A stretch of 13,863 nucleotides of DNA from Bacillota bacterium. GTDB taxonomy: Bacteria > Bacillota > GCA-003054495 > Carboxydocellales > JAJZTU01. Made by a program: the position numbers and the translations under genes. The stretch spans positions 1-13,863 of the forward strand of contig JAJZTU010000058.1 in the NCBI GenBank assembly GCA_021848765.1, written 5' to 3'. Under the pieces are notes generated by a model, which had not been told where the DNA came from, did not search any database, and saw only the letters and a program-made list of their open reading frames with translations. Shown piece by piece: positions 1 through 6,819 of this stretch (positions within the stretch are counted from its first letter, which is position 1; each line of letters opens with the position of its first letter).

Positions 1-261
1 TACATTGAGACCTTTGTCACCCCCACAGGGATAATCGTGAATGTGGATAATAAGGATACCCAACCTGTTACTATAGTCCGGACCATTGAAAGGAGAGGGT
101 TTAACCTTTCTAAAGTGGTCGCAGTCACTAATTCCATCAGGGATTTCATATCCGGTGATTTGATTTCAGGGACGATCAGGGGTGTTGAGGCTCTGTTGGC
201 ATCAATTGCCATTGCCGGTGGAGTGGGCTTAGGACTATCCCTGTATCTGCTGCTTTTTTGA
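1..261 (+). pseudogene. Remnant of threonine/serine exporter, YjjP/ThrE N-domain type, with internal deletion; 5' end outside window
   Basis: The reading frame is open from base 1, so the gene begins left of the window; a GTG at 37 is internal. The first ~45 visible residues (with TFVTPTGIIV, then RRGFNL) match the cytosolic N-terminal part of the ThrE/YjjP family (DUF1212). The last ~40 (TNSIRDFISGDLISG, then VEALL and IAGGVGLGL) match its very C-terminal helix. In family members these blocks are separated by well over 100 residues holding several membrane helices; here they abut around residue 52. An in-frame internal deletion is the simplest explanation, and the product could not be a normal exporter. 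The family exports threonine/serine across the cytoplasmic membrane and usually needs a YjjB-type partner, whose remnant follows at 294. The match is from memory of the family consensus. A functional miniature protein cannot be excluded. Confidence 0.62.
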
Positions 262-293
262 ATTTGGCTTTTCCGGAAAATGAGAGTGCCTAA

Positions 294-455
294 ATGAGCA
301 GTACAGCCTACAACTCCATGAACAGCTTTATTCAGGGCAAATACCTGGAGGGAATTGCCAAGGGTATTGATACAGTTTTAATTGCCGCCCATATTGCCGG
401 CGGAATTGCCGTAGCCTCAGTGATGGCCCGCTATCTGCGGGAAAAGGGCCTTTAG
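294..455 (+). pseudogene. 53-residue remnant of YjjB/DUF3815-type threonine/serine exporter subunit (C-terminal end only)
   Basis: An ATG at 294 opens 53 codons ending in TAG at 453-455. An in-frame TAA at 291 shows the frame does not extend upstream. The protein (TAYNSMNSFIQGKYLEG, then GIDTVLIA and IAGGIAVAS) matches the last helix region of the DUF3815/ThrE_2 family, normally ~140-160 residues with several membrane helices. Only this last segment remains, with a purine-rich but poor ribosome binding site. It also resembles the end of the preceding ORF (shared NS, FI.G, G...G, IAGG pattern), as expected for the two halves of a ThrE-type exporter. It lies 32 bases after that remnant, the usual yjjP-yjjB order. 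I read it as a decayed gene; a genuine small single-helix membrane protein is the alternative. Confidence 0.5.
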
Positions 456-585
456 CTTGCCGTTAGGAAGCTTGACAGTCAACATCCCTTTTTCTGGTTG
501 GTGAGGGTAGAGGGAAGGATATTCCTGATCTGACAGCGAAAACTAACAGATGCTTCGCTAACTACAACAATTTGGAGGCGCATGG

Positions 586-1755
586 ATGTTGTCGAAAAAT
601 GAAATATTGAGACCTGTAGCGGCCCCCCGGGAGAGAATCGTCGAATTGGACGTGCTAAGGGGGTTGGCTTTCTTAGCAGTAGTGCTTCAACATGCCTTGG
701 GGGTTTATGTCCGTAAAGCGGATATTCAAATCTCAGACGCTGTCATGCTGGGAATGCTCTTCAACTTCACCAAATTTGCGGTCCCTGCTTTTGTCTTTGT
801 AACCGGGATTGTACTCTTTTATAACTATTATGAGCAGCTTGACTATCCTAAATTTATTTGGAAAAGGACTCTGGAAATTTTTCTTCCCTATTTACTCTGG
901 ACAGGTATTTACGATCTCTATTACCATGGTGTTCCTGCAATCAATCACCTCTGGTTGAAGGCATTCGCCAGGAATGTCCTGTTTGGGACCGGGGCTTACC
1001 ACCTTTGGTTTGTGGTGATGATTTTTCAGTTTTATTTACTTTACCCCGTATTATTGGCTTTATTTAAGTGGGTCCGCAGTTGGATTACAACCCAGCTGCG
1101 GTTCGTAGGAGTCATAACCTTATTAGCTGCCCTGTATATCCTGCTGATGTGGTTTTCGGCCGGCTATATCGCCGGTGGGCATTTTCAGGTTAAAGCTTAC
1201 GTCTTACAACTGCTTTTAATAAAATTTCGTGACCGTAATTTCCTCTTTTTCTCCTTCTATTTTGTTTTAGGGGGAATCGCCGGAGTTTCGATCTCAAAGT
1301 GGCGGGATTTTATAATCCGTTCAGTTTGCTGGAATAGCATGGCCTTTGTAGCCTTGTTTGTTTGGATAGGTTATGAGTTAATGCAGGGTCTTTCAGGTGG
1401 GCGAATTAATCTAAATTATTCAACCTCGCTGAAGCCTTCGATGTTCTTGTACACAGTGTCTGAGATCCTGCTGGTCTACGGGCTCTCTTTAGCTATTGCC
1501 AAGTCCGGCTCAAGACTCCTGGGACTACTGGACTTTACCGGAAAGTACTCTTACGGGGCGTATTTAGTGCATGCCCTGGCTCTGAATTATGTAAACAAGG
1601 CCCTGACCGGATTCGTCCCCTTAGCTAATTATGTCTGGGCAAGCACCTTGGCCTTTATGCTTTGTACCCTGCTCTCCTTGGGAGTTACCGGCTTAATAAG
1701 CAGGATTCCGTACGGAAAACTGCTGATAGGACCTTTTGGCGGGCGTGGAAAATAG
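586..1755 (+). CDS. Acyltransferase-3 family integral membrane protein
   Basis: A 389-residue protein of the acyltransferase-3 family (OafA/WecH-like). These enzymes move acetyl or other acyl groups across or at the cytoplasmic membrane onto cell-surface sugars, peptidoglycan or small molecules. The N-terminus carries the family signature: ELDVLRGLAFLAVVLQH, with Arg25 and the conserved His36 in the first membrane helix. It is followed by about nine more hydrophobic segments and the usual basic-aromatic element KRTLEIFLPYLLW near residue 75-90. Length is normal and no soluble SGNH domain is attached. The ATG at 586 has GGAGG at 574-578, seven bases upstream; an overlapping ATG at 582 runs into a stop within seven codons. 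The gene stands alone and is convergent with the operon to its right, so its acceptor substrate cannot be deduced. Family assignment is secure, specific function unknown. Confidence 0.88.
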   Translation: MLSKNEILRPVAAPRERIVELDVLRGLAFLAVVLQHALGVYVRKADIQISDAVMLGMLFNFTKFAVPAFVFVTGIVLFYNYYEQLDYPKFIWKRTLEIFLPYLLWTGIYDLYYHGVPAINHLWLKAFARNVLFGTGAYHLWFVVMIFQFYLLYPVLLALFKWVRSWITTQLRFVGVITLLAALYILLMWFSAGYIAGGHFQVKAYVLQLLLIKFRDRNFLFFSFYFVLGGIAGVSISKWRDFIIRSVCWNSMAFVALFVWIGYELMQGLSGGRINLNYSTSLKPSMFLYTVSEILLVYGLSLAIAKSGSRLLGLLDFTGKYSYGAYLVHALALNYVNKALTGFVPLANYVWASTLAFMLCTLLSLGVTGLISRIPYGKLLIGPFGGRGK

Positions 1756-1809
1756 ACGAGGCTTTCTGGAACAATTCCGCTACTTTAAGTCCCAGCCCCG
1801 GATGCGGTA

Positions 1810-1831
1810 ATACTCATCATAGTGATAGTAT
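1810..1831. terminator. Possible weak AT-rich hairpin between convergent genes
   Basis: In the 117-base gap between the acyltransferase stop (1755) and the stop of the minus-strand radical SAM gene (1873), ATACT (1810-1814) pairs with AGTAT (1827-1831). ATCA (1816-1819) pairs with TGAT (1823-1826) around a TAG loop, with one bulged C. Nine base pairs, mostly A-T, and no U-tract on either strand, so it is a poor intrinsic terminator. Its position between converging genes is the only other support. Confidence 0.2.
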
Positions 1832-1872
1832 ATGCTAAATCAGAGGTGCATAGACTAGGCAGCAGCATAAAG

Positions 1873-2865
1873 TCAAACACAACTGCAACACTTTTCCACG
1901 AAGCTGTAAGCCAAATCTTTGGATTTCGCATAAGCTATCGACGATTCCTCAGGATAAGCCATGGCATTAACCCCGGCATCGATTAAAGATTGCTCCAGAA
2001 AAGCTTTCTCCTTACCGAATGGCCTGGCACAGCCAAAAGAAATATAAGTCCGGGGACATGCCAACCGCGCTTCGGCAACCAGACAGGCTATCTCCCGGTA
2101 ATTCACTATTTGCAAACCTGCCATTGGAGTACCCGGTAACGCTCGTAAAGCTACCAGCACCAGACGTTGCACTCCTATGCGGGCTATTTCCCGCAATGCC
2201 GCATATTCGCCTCTGATTTGACCGTACTGCAATCCTATAACTATATGAGGAGCAACGTCCAACCCCACTCCCAGAATTTCTTCCAGGCAACGGTAATAAT
2301 CTCCCGGAGTCTTATCCAGGTGGTAAACCTTCTGAATTGTATACCTGTCTCCGATAACATCTAATAGAACTTGGTCAACCCCGGCTTCCTTTAACTTTTT
2401 TGCTTGGGTCCCGGAAATCAACCCAGTATGCACAATAACCTGCAGACCCATTGTTTTAATATCAGCAATCGCCGGAAGAAAACTATCTATAGGAACACGC
2501 CCCTCCCGGTCACACCCTCCGCTAATAAGTAAACCCTGAGCTCCCTTATCCCTCAGCCTGCCTGCTAAAGCCAGGAGTTCTTCAGGGCTGGTGGCTGGAG
2601 TCATGCCCGCCAGCATGCGTCCGGAGCAGTGATCACAAAGCAGGGCACAGGATTTTCCGGTTATACTGACGCTCAAGAAATTTTCCCGGTTGTTACTGAA
2701 AGCCGAAGTATCATATTTCCGACCTCCCGGAACAGCAAAGGTAATTTCCGGCGGAAAAATTCTTTGTCTTACCCCCCAGGCCCGGGAAAGCAACGCGGCC
2801 AAGTCTTCCGGGTAACCAGGAACCTCATCCTTCAGTGCAGATCCATTGTTGCAACTCCAATCCAT
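1873..2865 (-). CDS. Radical SAM protein, probable LipS1/LipS2-type lipoyl synthase component (LipS2-like)
   Basis: A 330-residue radical SAM enzyme. Cys73, Cys77 and Cys80 form the CX3CX2C motif that binds the SAM-cleaving [4Fe-4S] cluster. LLISGGC (112-118), IVHTGLI (144-150) and PHIVIGLQYG (206-215) fit a biotin-synthase-like TIM barrel. Further cysteines at 279 (GCARPFG) and at the end (CCSCV, 326-329) could hold an auxiliary cluster. The family resembles one partner of the two-protein lipoyl synthase LipS1/LipS2, which inserts two sulfurs into protein-bound octanoate; which partner it is, is my guess. The frame opens at a GTG at 2973 inside the previous gene, but the ATG at 2865 has GGGAGG nine bases upstream and lies just after that gene's stop, so I chose it. 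It is the last gene of the lipoyl operon, 68 bases after the other radical SAM gene. Another sulfur-insertion reaction is possible. Confidence 0.8.
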   Translation of the reverse strand: MDWSCNNGSALKDEVPGYPEDLAALLSRAWGVRQRIFPPEITFAVPGGRKYDTSAFSNNRENFLSVSITGKSCALLCDHCSGRMLAGMTPATSPEELLALAGRLRDKGAQGLLISGGCDREGRVPIDSFLPAIADIKTMGLQVIVHTGLISGTQAKKLKEAGVDQVLLDVIGDRYTIQKVYHLDKTPGDYYRCLEEILGVGLDVAPHIVIGLQYGQIRGEYAALREIARIGVQRLVLVALRALPGTPMAGLQIVNYREIACLVAEARLACPRTYISFGCARPFGKEKAFLEQSLIDAGVNAMAYPEESSIAYAKSKDLAYSFVEKCCSCV

Positions 2866-2874
2866 CCTCCTCAA

Positions 2875-2880
2875 CCTCCC
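2875..2880 (-). promoter_or_regulatory. Ribosome binding site deciding the start at 2865
   Basis: GGGAGG on the minus strand, followed by TTGAGGAGG and the ATG at 2865. The upstream GTG at 2973 has no such site and would overlap the preceding gene by 40 bases. Confidence 0.65.
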
Positions 2881-2933
2881 CAGAGAACTTTTACCCAATA
2901 TCCTTATAACCTGCAGTTCTTCCGGGATTAATG

Positions 2934-3989
2934 CTACCTGACTGCTGCAAGGTTTCTCTCTAAACCTGGCCACAGTTGTTTCCGGATTAATTCCAGATCT
3001 TCCCCGGTTGGTCTGAAGGGATAATTGTACAGCAGCTCACCGGGCCGCTCATTACCGTAAGGGCGGTTACAAGCCACCTCTCCTTGTAAATCCCGGCAAC
3101 CGGAGGTCATAAACGGCAACCCCGTATTTACTGTTGGTTCTATGTTAATGCCAAAAGCGGTCAATTGCCCGGCAGAGTTAAACTTCATCTGTCCCCTATG
3201 GTCCAAGCCATTAACAATTAAGTAACGGGCCAGTTGGATTCTCCGGTATTGACCGATGGGAGGCTGCCCAAGCATTTCCAAAGGGCTACCCTTCTCAGGG
3301 TAGAAAGCAAAAAGGTGAGGAATTGCTTTTAACTGATACACCCGTTGGATTACCTCTACCATTTCAGCTTCCGTTTCTCCCAGCCCTACGATGAGATGTA
3401 CGCTAACATTATTGGCCCCGAAAACATCCACTGCATCCTGGACAACCTGCCAGTAATGCGCCCAATGATGAGGTCCCTGGACACCTAAACCACGAAAACG
3501 CTCAAAAAGCTTCTCTGTAGCCGTATCCACCGCTATACCCAGGCTATCCGCCCCGTTTTCCTTCAATTCCGCGATCTGACTCTTATTTCGGATCAGTGTC
3601 GGGGTAACCAGGGCACTGATGAGTAGACCGGTATCTTCTTTTAACCTGCGTACCAAATAATTACAATCGTCAAGGGCCCGTGGGTTGGTAACCATAGCCA
3701 CACAAACGCGCTTTAGATTATCCTGTTCTTTTTTGGCCTGCCGCAAAATTTCCTCAAATTCATATTTCGGCCATTTAACCCGGATAAATGTACTCTCGTC
3801 CACCCGGGTTATCCGGTCTTTGGCTAGACCACAGTAGGCACAGCGTCCTTTACAGCCGCTTTCATAACTTAATAGCAGATTTAGGCAATTTAGTCTGGCT
3901 TCCCGGTAAAACTTCCCTTTCTTTAATTTTAAGGTTATGGCCGCAGCAAGACTGGTCTGAATATATTTAGGACTTTCTAAGCTTTCCAT
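2934..3989 (-). CDS. Radical SAM protein, probable LipS1/LipS2-type lipoyl synthase component (LipS1-like)
   Basis: A 351-residue radical SAM enzyme with Cys46, Cys50 and Cys53 in CX3CX2C (GCKGRCAYCG), preceded by CLNLLLSYES. STFIRVKWP (66-74) and HLIVGLGETEAEM (198-210) resemble biotin and lipoyl synthases. Cys298 (TSGC) and Cys307 (ACNRPYGN) near the C-terminus are candidate auxiliary-cluster ligands. It differs clearly from the neighbouring radical SAM protein, and the pair matches the two non-identical proteins that together replace LipA in some archaea and sulfur-oxidising bacteria. The likely reaction is insertion of sulfur into octanoyl groups carried by lipoyl proteins. The ATG at 3989 follows GGAGG by eight bases. 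It is preceded by an 81-base gap, the longest in the block, after the flavoprotein gene. The substrate is inferred from family resemblance and context; the radical SAM assignment is certain. Confidence 0.8.
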   Translation of the reverse strand: MESLESPKYIQTSLAAAITLKLKKGKFYREARLNCLNLLLSYESGCKGRCAYCGLAKDRITRVDESTFIRVKWPKYEFEEILRQAKKEQDNLKRVCVAMVTNPRALDDCNYLVRRLKEDTGLLISALVTPTLIRNKSQIAELKENGADSLGIAVDTATEKLFERFRGLGVQGPHHWAHYWQVVQDAVDVFGANNVSVHLIVGLGETEAEMVEVIQRVYQLKAIPHLFAFYPEKGSPLEMLGQPPIGQYRRIQLARYLIVNGLDHRGQMKFNSAGQLTAFGINIEPTVNTGLPFMTSGCRDLQGEVACNRPYGNERPGELLYNYPFRPTGEDLELIRKQLWPGLERNLAAVR

Positions 3990-4070
3990 CCGTTACCCCT
4001 CCCCACCTTTGCATAGTACTGTACAAAACCCATGGCATCTATCGTTATACTAAACTGGGCAGTCATAATT

Positions 4071-5156
4071 CTACTCAATAGTGCAACCCCGAAAGTATTC
4101 CCTAAAGGCAATCCAGGTTCGCCTGGCCAGGAGCTGAAAATCTTTTCGCCCTAGATCTTGCCACTGCTCTGTTAAGTAGTTCCTTTTTGCTGACCCCCTC
4201 TCCAAGGTATCACCTAGAACTGCCTGCCAGTTTTCCTCATAGTTTCCGAGAAGAGTCAGGTCGTCTTTCTTTACAGCATGAGCAGCAATTTTTCCTGCCA
4301 GTTGTCCACTAATCAAAGCATGGAGAATCCCTCCGCCGGTAATGGGATGGGTAAATCCGCCCGCATCGCCCACCAGCAGGATATTTTCCTTTTGAGTGTT
4401 AGGTAAAGGACCGCTGATTGGCAGGACCCCCCCTGTTTTCTTAACCGGCTGCGCGGAACGAAGCTTACCCGCCTTTAAAATAAACTCCAAAAAGTTGTGC
4501 AGGGCCGGCAATACCTTCGCTCCAAAGCGCCGGTCCACAGCGACCCCCAGGTTGCAAAACTGCCCTTTGGGAAACAGCCAGGCATACCCTCCCGGAAAGG
4601 CAAAGTCGAGATAAATCTCCACATCTTCTAATTCCGCAGTTAACTCCAGAGTATATTGAGCGGCAACCGCCAACACCGGTCCGGAATTATTGATCCGGCC
4701 GGCAATCAAGGACCGCGGGCCGTCCCCGCCGATTATTACCTTCGGGACAATCTCCGGCTTCTTGCCTTGATGGTAAAGCACTTCTCCATGCGGGCTCTTT
4801 TCCAGGAGGACAGTACTCAGGAGTAAAGTAGCTCCTTGGTCCCGGGCTTCCCAGGCCAGATTCCGGTCAAAGACAGACCGCTCCAAAATATACCCCGGCG
4901 CCTTTGTATAAGCTGCTTCACTCTGTTGAATAAAGGTACGGATGCCTTTGACCCTTTGTACAACACTGCCCATATGAGCGCCGGTAAACTCCCTTACAGA
5001 TGCCGGTACATACTCGGCGCACTGAACCGGAATACCCACGGTGCTTTTTCTTTCTATAAGAACTACCTTGGCCCCTCCGGCAGCAGCTTCCCGGGCAGCA
5101 ATTGAGCCCGCCGGCCCGGCTCCAACCACCAGAATATCCGTTTCCCACTTGGCCAT
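4071..5156 (-). CDS. Geranylgeranyl-reductase-family FAD-dependent oxidoreductase (LipT-like)
   Basis: A 361-residue flavoprotein. ILVVGAGPAGS at 8-18 is the N-terminal GxGxxG dinucleotide-binding loop, followed by VVLIERKS. QCAEYVP matches the substrate-domain cysteine region of geranylgeranyl reductases, GGYAWLFPKG is the family's aromatic motif, and ILLVGDAGGF with TGGGILHALISGQLAG is the second FAD-binding block. The family reduces isoprenoid double bonds, but many members are of unknown function. A flavoprotein of this type is, as I recall, encoded beside LipS1/LipS2 genes elsewhere and has been called LipT. Here it lies directly upstream of the two radical SAM genes, so supplying electrons to them is a reasonable inference. 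The ATG at 5156 was chosen because AGGAGG (5164-5169) lies seven bases upstream; a TTG at 5174 is the alternative. It starts 30 bases after the preceding carrier gene. No membrane segment is evident. Confidence 0.82.
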   Translation of the reverse strand: MAKWETDILVVGAGPAGSIAAREAAAGGAKVVLIERKSTVGIPVQCAEYVPASVREFTGAHMGSVVQRVKGIRTFIQQSEAAYTKAPGYILERSVFDRNLAWEARDQGATLLLSTVLLEKSPHGEVLYHQGKKPEIVPKVIIGGDGPRSLIAGRINNSGPVLAVAAQYTLELTAELEDVEIYLDFAFPGGYAWLFPKGQFCNLGVAVDRRFGAKVLPALHNFLEFILKAGKLRSAQPVKKTGGVLPISGPLPNTQKENILLVGDAGGFTHPITGGGILHALISGQLAGKIAAHAVKKDDLTLLGNYEENWQAVLGDTLERGSAKRNYLTEQWQDLGRKDFQLLARRTWIAFREYFRGCTIE

Positions 5157-5163
5157 GGCATAC

Positions 5164-5169
5164 CCTCCT
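5164..5169 (-). promoter_or_regulatory. Ribosome binding site deciding the start at 5156
   Basis: AGGAGG on the minus strand, seven bases before the ATG at 5156, places the start just before the FAD-binding loop rather than at the upstream TTG (5174). Confidence 0.7.
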
Positions 5170-5186
5170 GCCAAACCTATCCTTGA

Positions 5187-5606
5187 TTACCGGTCTCCTG
5201 CTGCCGCAATTTCCGCTGCTAACCATTGAAAAAATTTTTCACCCTGGAAAAACCCGTCTGTTTCCTCCGGGCCGGCCAGTTGAATACGATAAATCCAGCC
5301 CTCTTCGTATGGTGACTTATTAATTAGCTGAGGTTCACCGGACAAACGCTGATTTACCTCGACAATGGTACCTGACACAGGGGAACAGATTCTTCCCACC
5401 CATTTCCCGGTTTCAATGGAAGCAATGGAATCTCCCCTGGAAACCTGCAAACCGTCCTTGGGGAGCCCCAGATATAAAACATCCCCCCTGGTGTCCTGGG
5501 CATAGTCTGTTAAGCCCACAGCAGCCACCTGTCCCTCAACTTTTAGCCACAAATGCTCCCGGGTGTACCAGAGCTGATCAGGAAAATACCACTGACCTAC
5601 CTGCAC
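5187..5606 (-). CDS. gcvH: GcvH-like lipoyl carrier protein (second in operon)
   Basis: A 139-residue protein of the GcvH fold. TREHLWLKVEG at 15-25 corresponds to the family's start of the hammerhead fold. SIETGKWVG with Lys68, eight residues before PVSGTIVEVN, is the lipoylation site at the spacing seen in glycine cleavage H proteins. It ends with a ~15-residue extension beyond the usual ~125-130. No gcvT or gcvP is present, so a role in glycine cleavage is unlikely here; the name reflects homology only. The related LbpA carriers of sulfur-oxidising bacteria show that GcvH-like proteins can serve other redox pathways. It lies 37 bases after the CCG iron-sulfur gene and 30 before the flavoprotein gene. 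The start is GTG at 5606 with AGGTGA (5613-5618) six bases upstream; an overlapping ATG at 5608 hits a stop after three codons. Confidence 0.86.
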   Translation of the reverse strand: MQVGQWYFPDQLWYTREHLWLKVEGQVAAVGLTDYAQDTRGDVLYLGLPKDGLQVSRGDSIASIETGKWVGRICSPVSGTIVEVNQRLSGEPQLINKSPYEEGWIYRIQLAGPEETDGFFQGEKFFQWLAAEIAAAGDR

Positions 5607-5612
5607 ATTAGT

Positions 5613-5618
5613 TCACCT
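5613..5618 (-). promoter_or_regulatory. Ribosome binding site supporting a GTG start at 5606
   Basis: AGGTGA on the minus strand, complementary to the 16S rRNA 3' end, six bases upstream of the GTG. The ATG two bases upstream is out of frame. Confidence 0.55.
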
Positions 5619-5643
5619 GCCTTTACTGCAATTACCGCTACGG

Positions 5644-6819
5644 CTATTCCCAGCCCATCCACAGCAGTTGGTTGATATCCATGACCCGGAGTTTAGCCTT
5701 GTTACGCCGGGTAGCTTCCGTGAGTACCTGAACACACTGCTGGCAGGCGGTGACTAAGATTGATGCCTCCGTCCGGACGGCTTCCTCTATCCGGCGGTCA
5801 GCAATAGCAGCGGTCAACCCGGGGTCAACGGCCTGGACGTTTCCACCCCCGCCACAGCAAAGGGCATGTTCCCGGTTATGCTCCATTTCTACCAAAGTTA
5901 CTCCGGGAATATTCTTAAGGACCTCCCTGGGAGCATCGTAAATTCCACTATTGCGGCCAAGATCACACGGGTCATGGTAGGTAACCACTTCATCAAGTTC
6001 CTCAAAATCGGACCAATCTAACTTTCCATCCTCAATGAGGTGGGCCAGGAACTGTGTAGCGTGGAAAACCCTAAATTCTAACGGCTTGCCCAAAACCTTA
6101 GGATAATGCTGTTTCCAGGTGTGATAGCAGGAAGGGCAGCCGGTAACCAGGCTTTTTATACCCTGTTCCTGAATCCTTTTAACATTATGTTCTGCCAAAG
6201 CTCTAGTCTCTTCAGGATAACCGGCGCCCAACAGCGGAAAACCGCAACACCACTCATCGGTCCCTAAAGTAGTCACCTTAATATTGGCCTTATCCATTAT
6301 TCTGACCAAACTAAGCGGGATTTCCGCAACCATGGGGTAAAAAGAAGCTAGACATCCTACAAAATAGCCCACTTCAGCGGATTCCGATGTGGTGAAAATT
6401 TCAGGATCATCCAGTTCTTCTGCCCAATCCAGCCTGGAAGCATTGGAAGCAGCGCTGATATTTTTATTTTGGAGGATATTTTCCACAAGTTTAGCAAATG
6501 CTTCCGGACTCTTTCCCCGGGCGGCAATAGCCTGGCGAAGCACCAGCCAGAGTTCACGGGTATCAATCCGGGTTGGGCACACCTCCCGGCAGTTACTGCA
6601 CAATGTACACTGCAAGGCCCGGTTAATATACCGCCCGGAAAGTGCATCCTCTTCACAGTCCACAAATATTTTCCTGGCCAGCGTGATTCTTCCCCGTGGA
6701 GCCGCCGATTCCCAACCCAGTTCAGTGTACACAGGGCAAACCGGGCGACAGGAGCCACAACTGGCACAAATCCTGGCCTCCTCTGCCAACCCCTGGAATA
6801 CCGGTTTATTGCTGCTCAT
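5644..6819 (-). CDS. GlcF/HdrD-like iron-sulfur protein with two [4Fe-4S] ferredoxin motifs and two complete CCG domains
   Basis: A 391-residue soluble electron-transfer subunit. Two CX2CX2CX3C ferredoxin motifs lie at Cys18-21-24-28 and Cys71-74-77-81. Two cysteine-rich CCG domains follow: Cys156, Cys191-192, Cys228/231, and Cys285, Cys321-322, Cys359/362. Their spacings (CX34CCX35CXXC and CX35CCX36CXXC) fit the pattern of heterodisulfide reductase HdrB/HdrD, where each binds a non-cubane cluster that cleaves disulfides. The same layout occurs in glycolate oxidase GlcF and lactate-oxidase subunits. It overlaps the end of the FAD oxidase gene by 14 bases, suggesting translational coupling and a stable complex. 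The ATG at 6819 has AGGAGG nine bases upstream. Two GcvH-like lipoyl carriers flank the pair, so I infer that the disulfide handled may be lipoyl. A conventional glycolate or D-lactate dehydrogenase is the main alternative. Confidence 0.87.
   Translation of the reverse strand: MSSNKPVFQGLAEEARICASCGSCRPVCPVYTELGWESAAPRGRITLARKIFVDCEEDALSGRYINRALQCTLCSNCREVCPTRIDTRELWLVLRQAIAARGKSPEAFAKLVENILQNKNISAASNASRLDWAEELDDPEIFTTSESAEVGYFVGCLASFYPMVAEIPLSLVRIMDKANIKVTTLGTDEWCCGFPLLGAGYPEETRALAEHNVKRIQEQGIKSLVTGCPSCYHTWKQHYPKVLGKPLEFRVFHATQFLAHLIEDGKLDWSDFEELDEVVTYHDPCDLGRNSGIYDAPREVLKNIPGVTLVEMEHNREHALCCGGGGNVQAVDPGLTAAIADRRIEEAVRTEASILVTACQQCVQVLTEATRRNKAKLRVMDINQLLWMGWE

Noticed and set aside
472..523. 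TTGACA at 472-477 as a -35 promoter box for the acyltransferase gene
   Set aside because: No TATAAT-like hexamer lies 16-18 bases downstream; the nearest candidate (GATATT, 518-523) is much too far away.
858..1067. Overlapping ORFs in other frames across the window, such as this one inside the acyltransferase gene
   Set aside because: They lie opposite to or within genes with clear family motifs and show low-complexity shadow translations without ribosome sites or domains.
3977..4066. A 29-residue minus-strand ORF in the 81-base gap between the flavoprotein and LipS1-like genes, overlapping the latter's start
   Set aside because: It has an ATG but no convincing ribosome site, no recognisable motif and overlaps a strongly supported start; chance ORF is likelier.
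1873..5606. A sulfur-oxidising sHdr system, because LipS1/LipS2-like, LipT-like and GcvH-like genes accompany it elsewhere
   Set aside because: No sHdr subunits (HdrA/B/C-type set), TusA or rhodanese genes are visible; only the lipoate-assembly part is shared.
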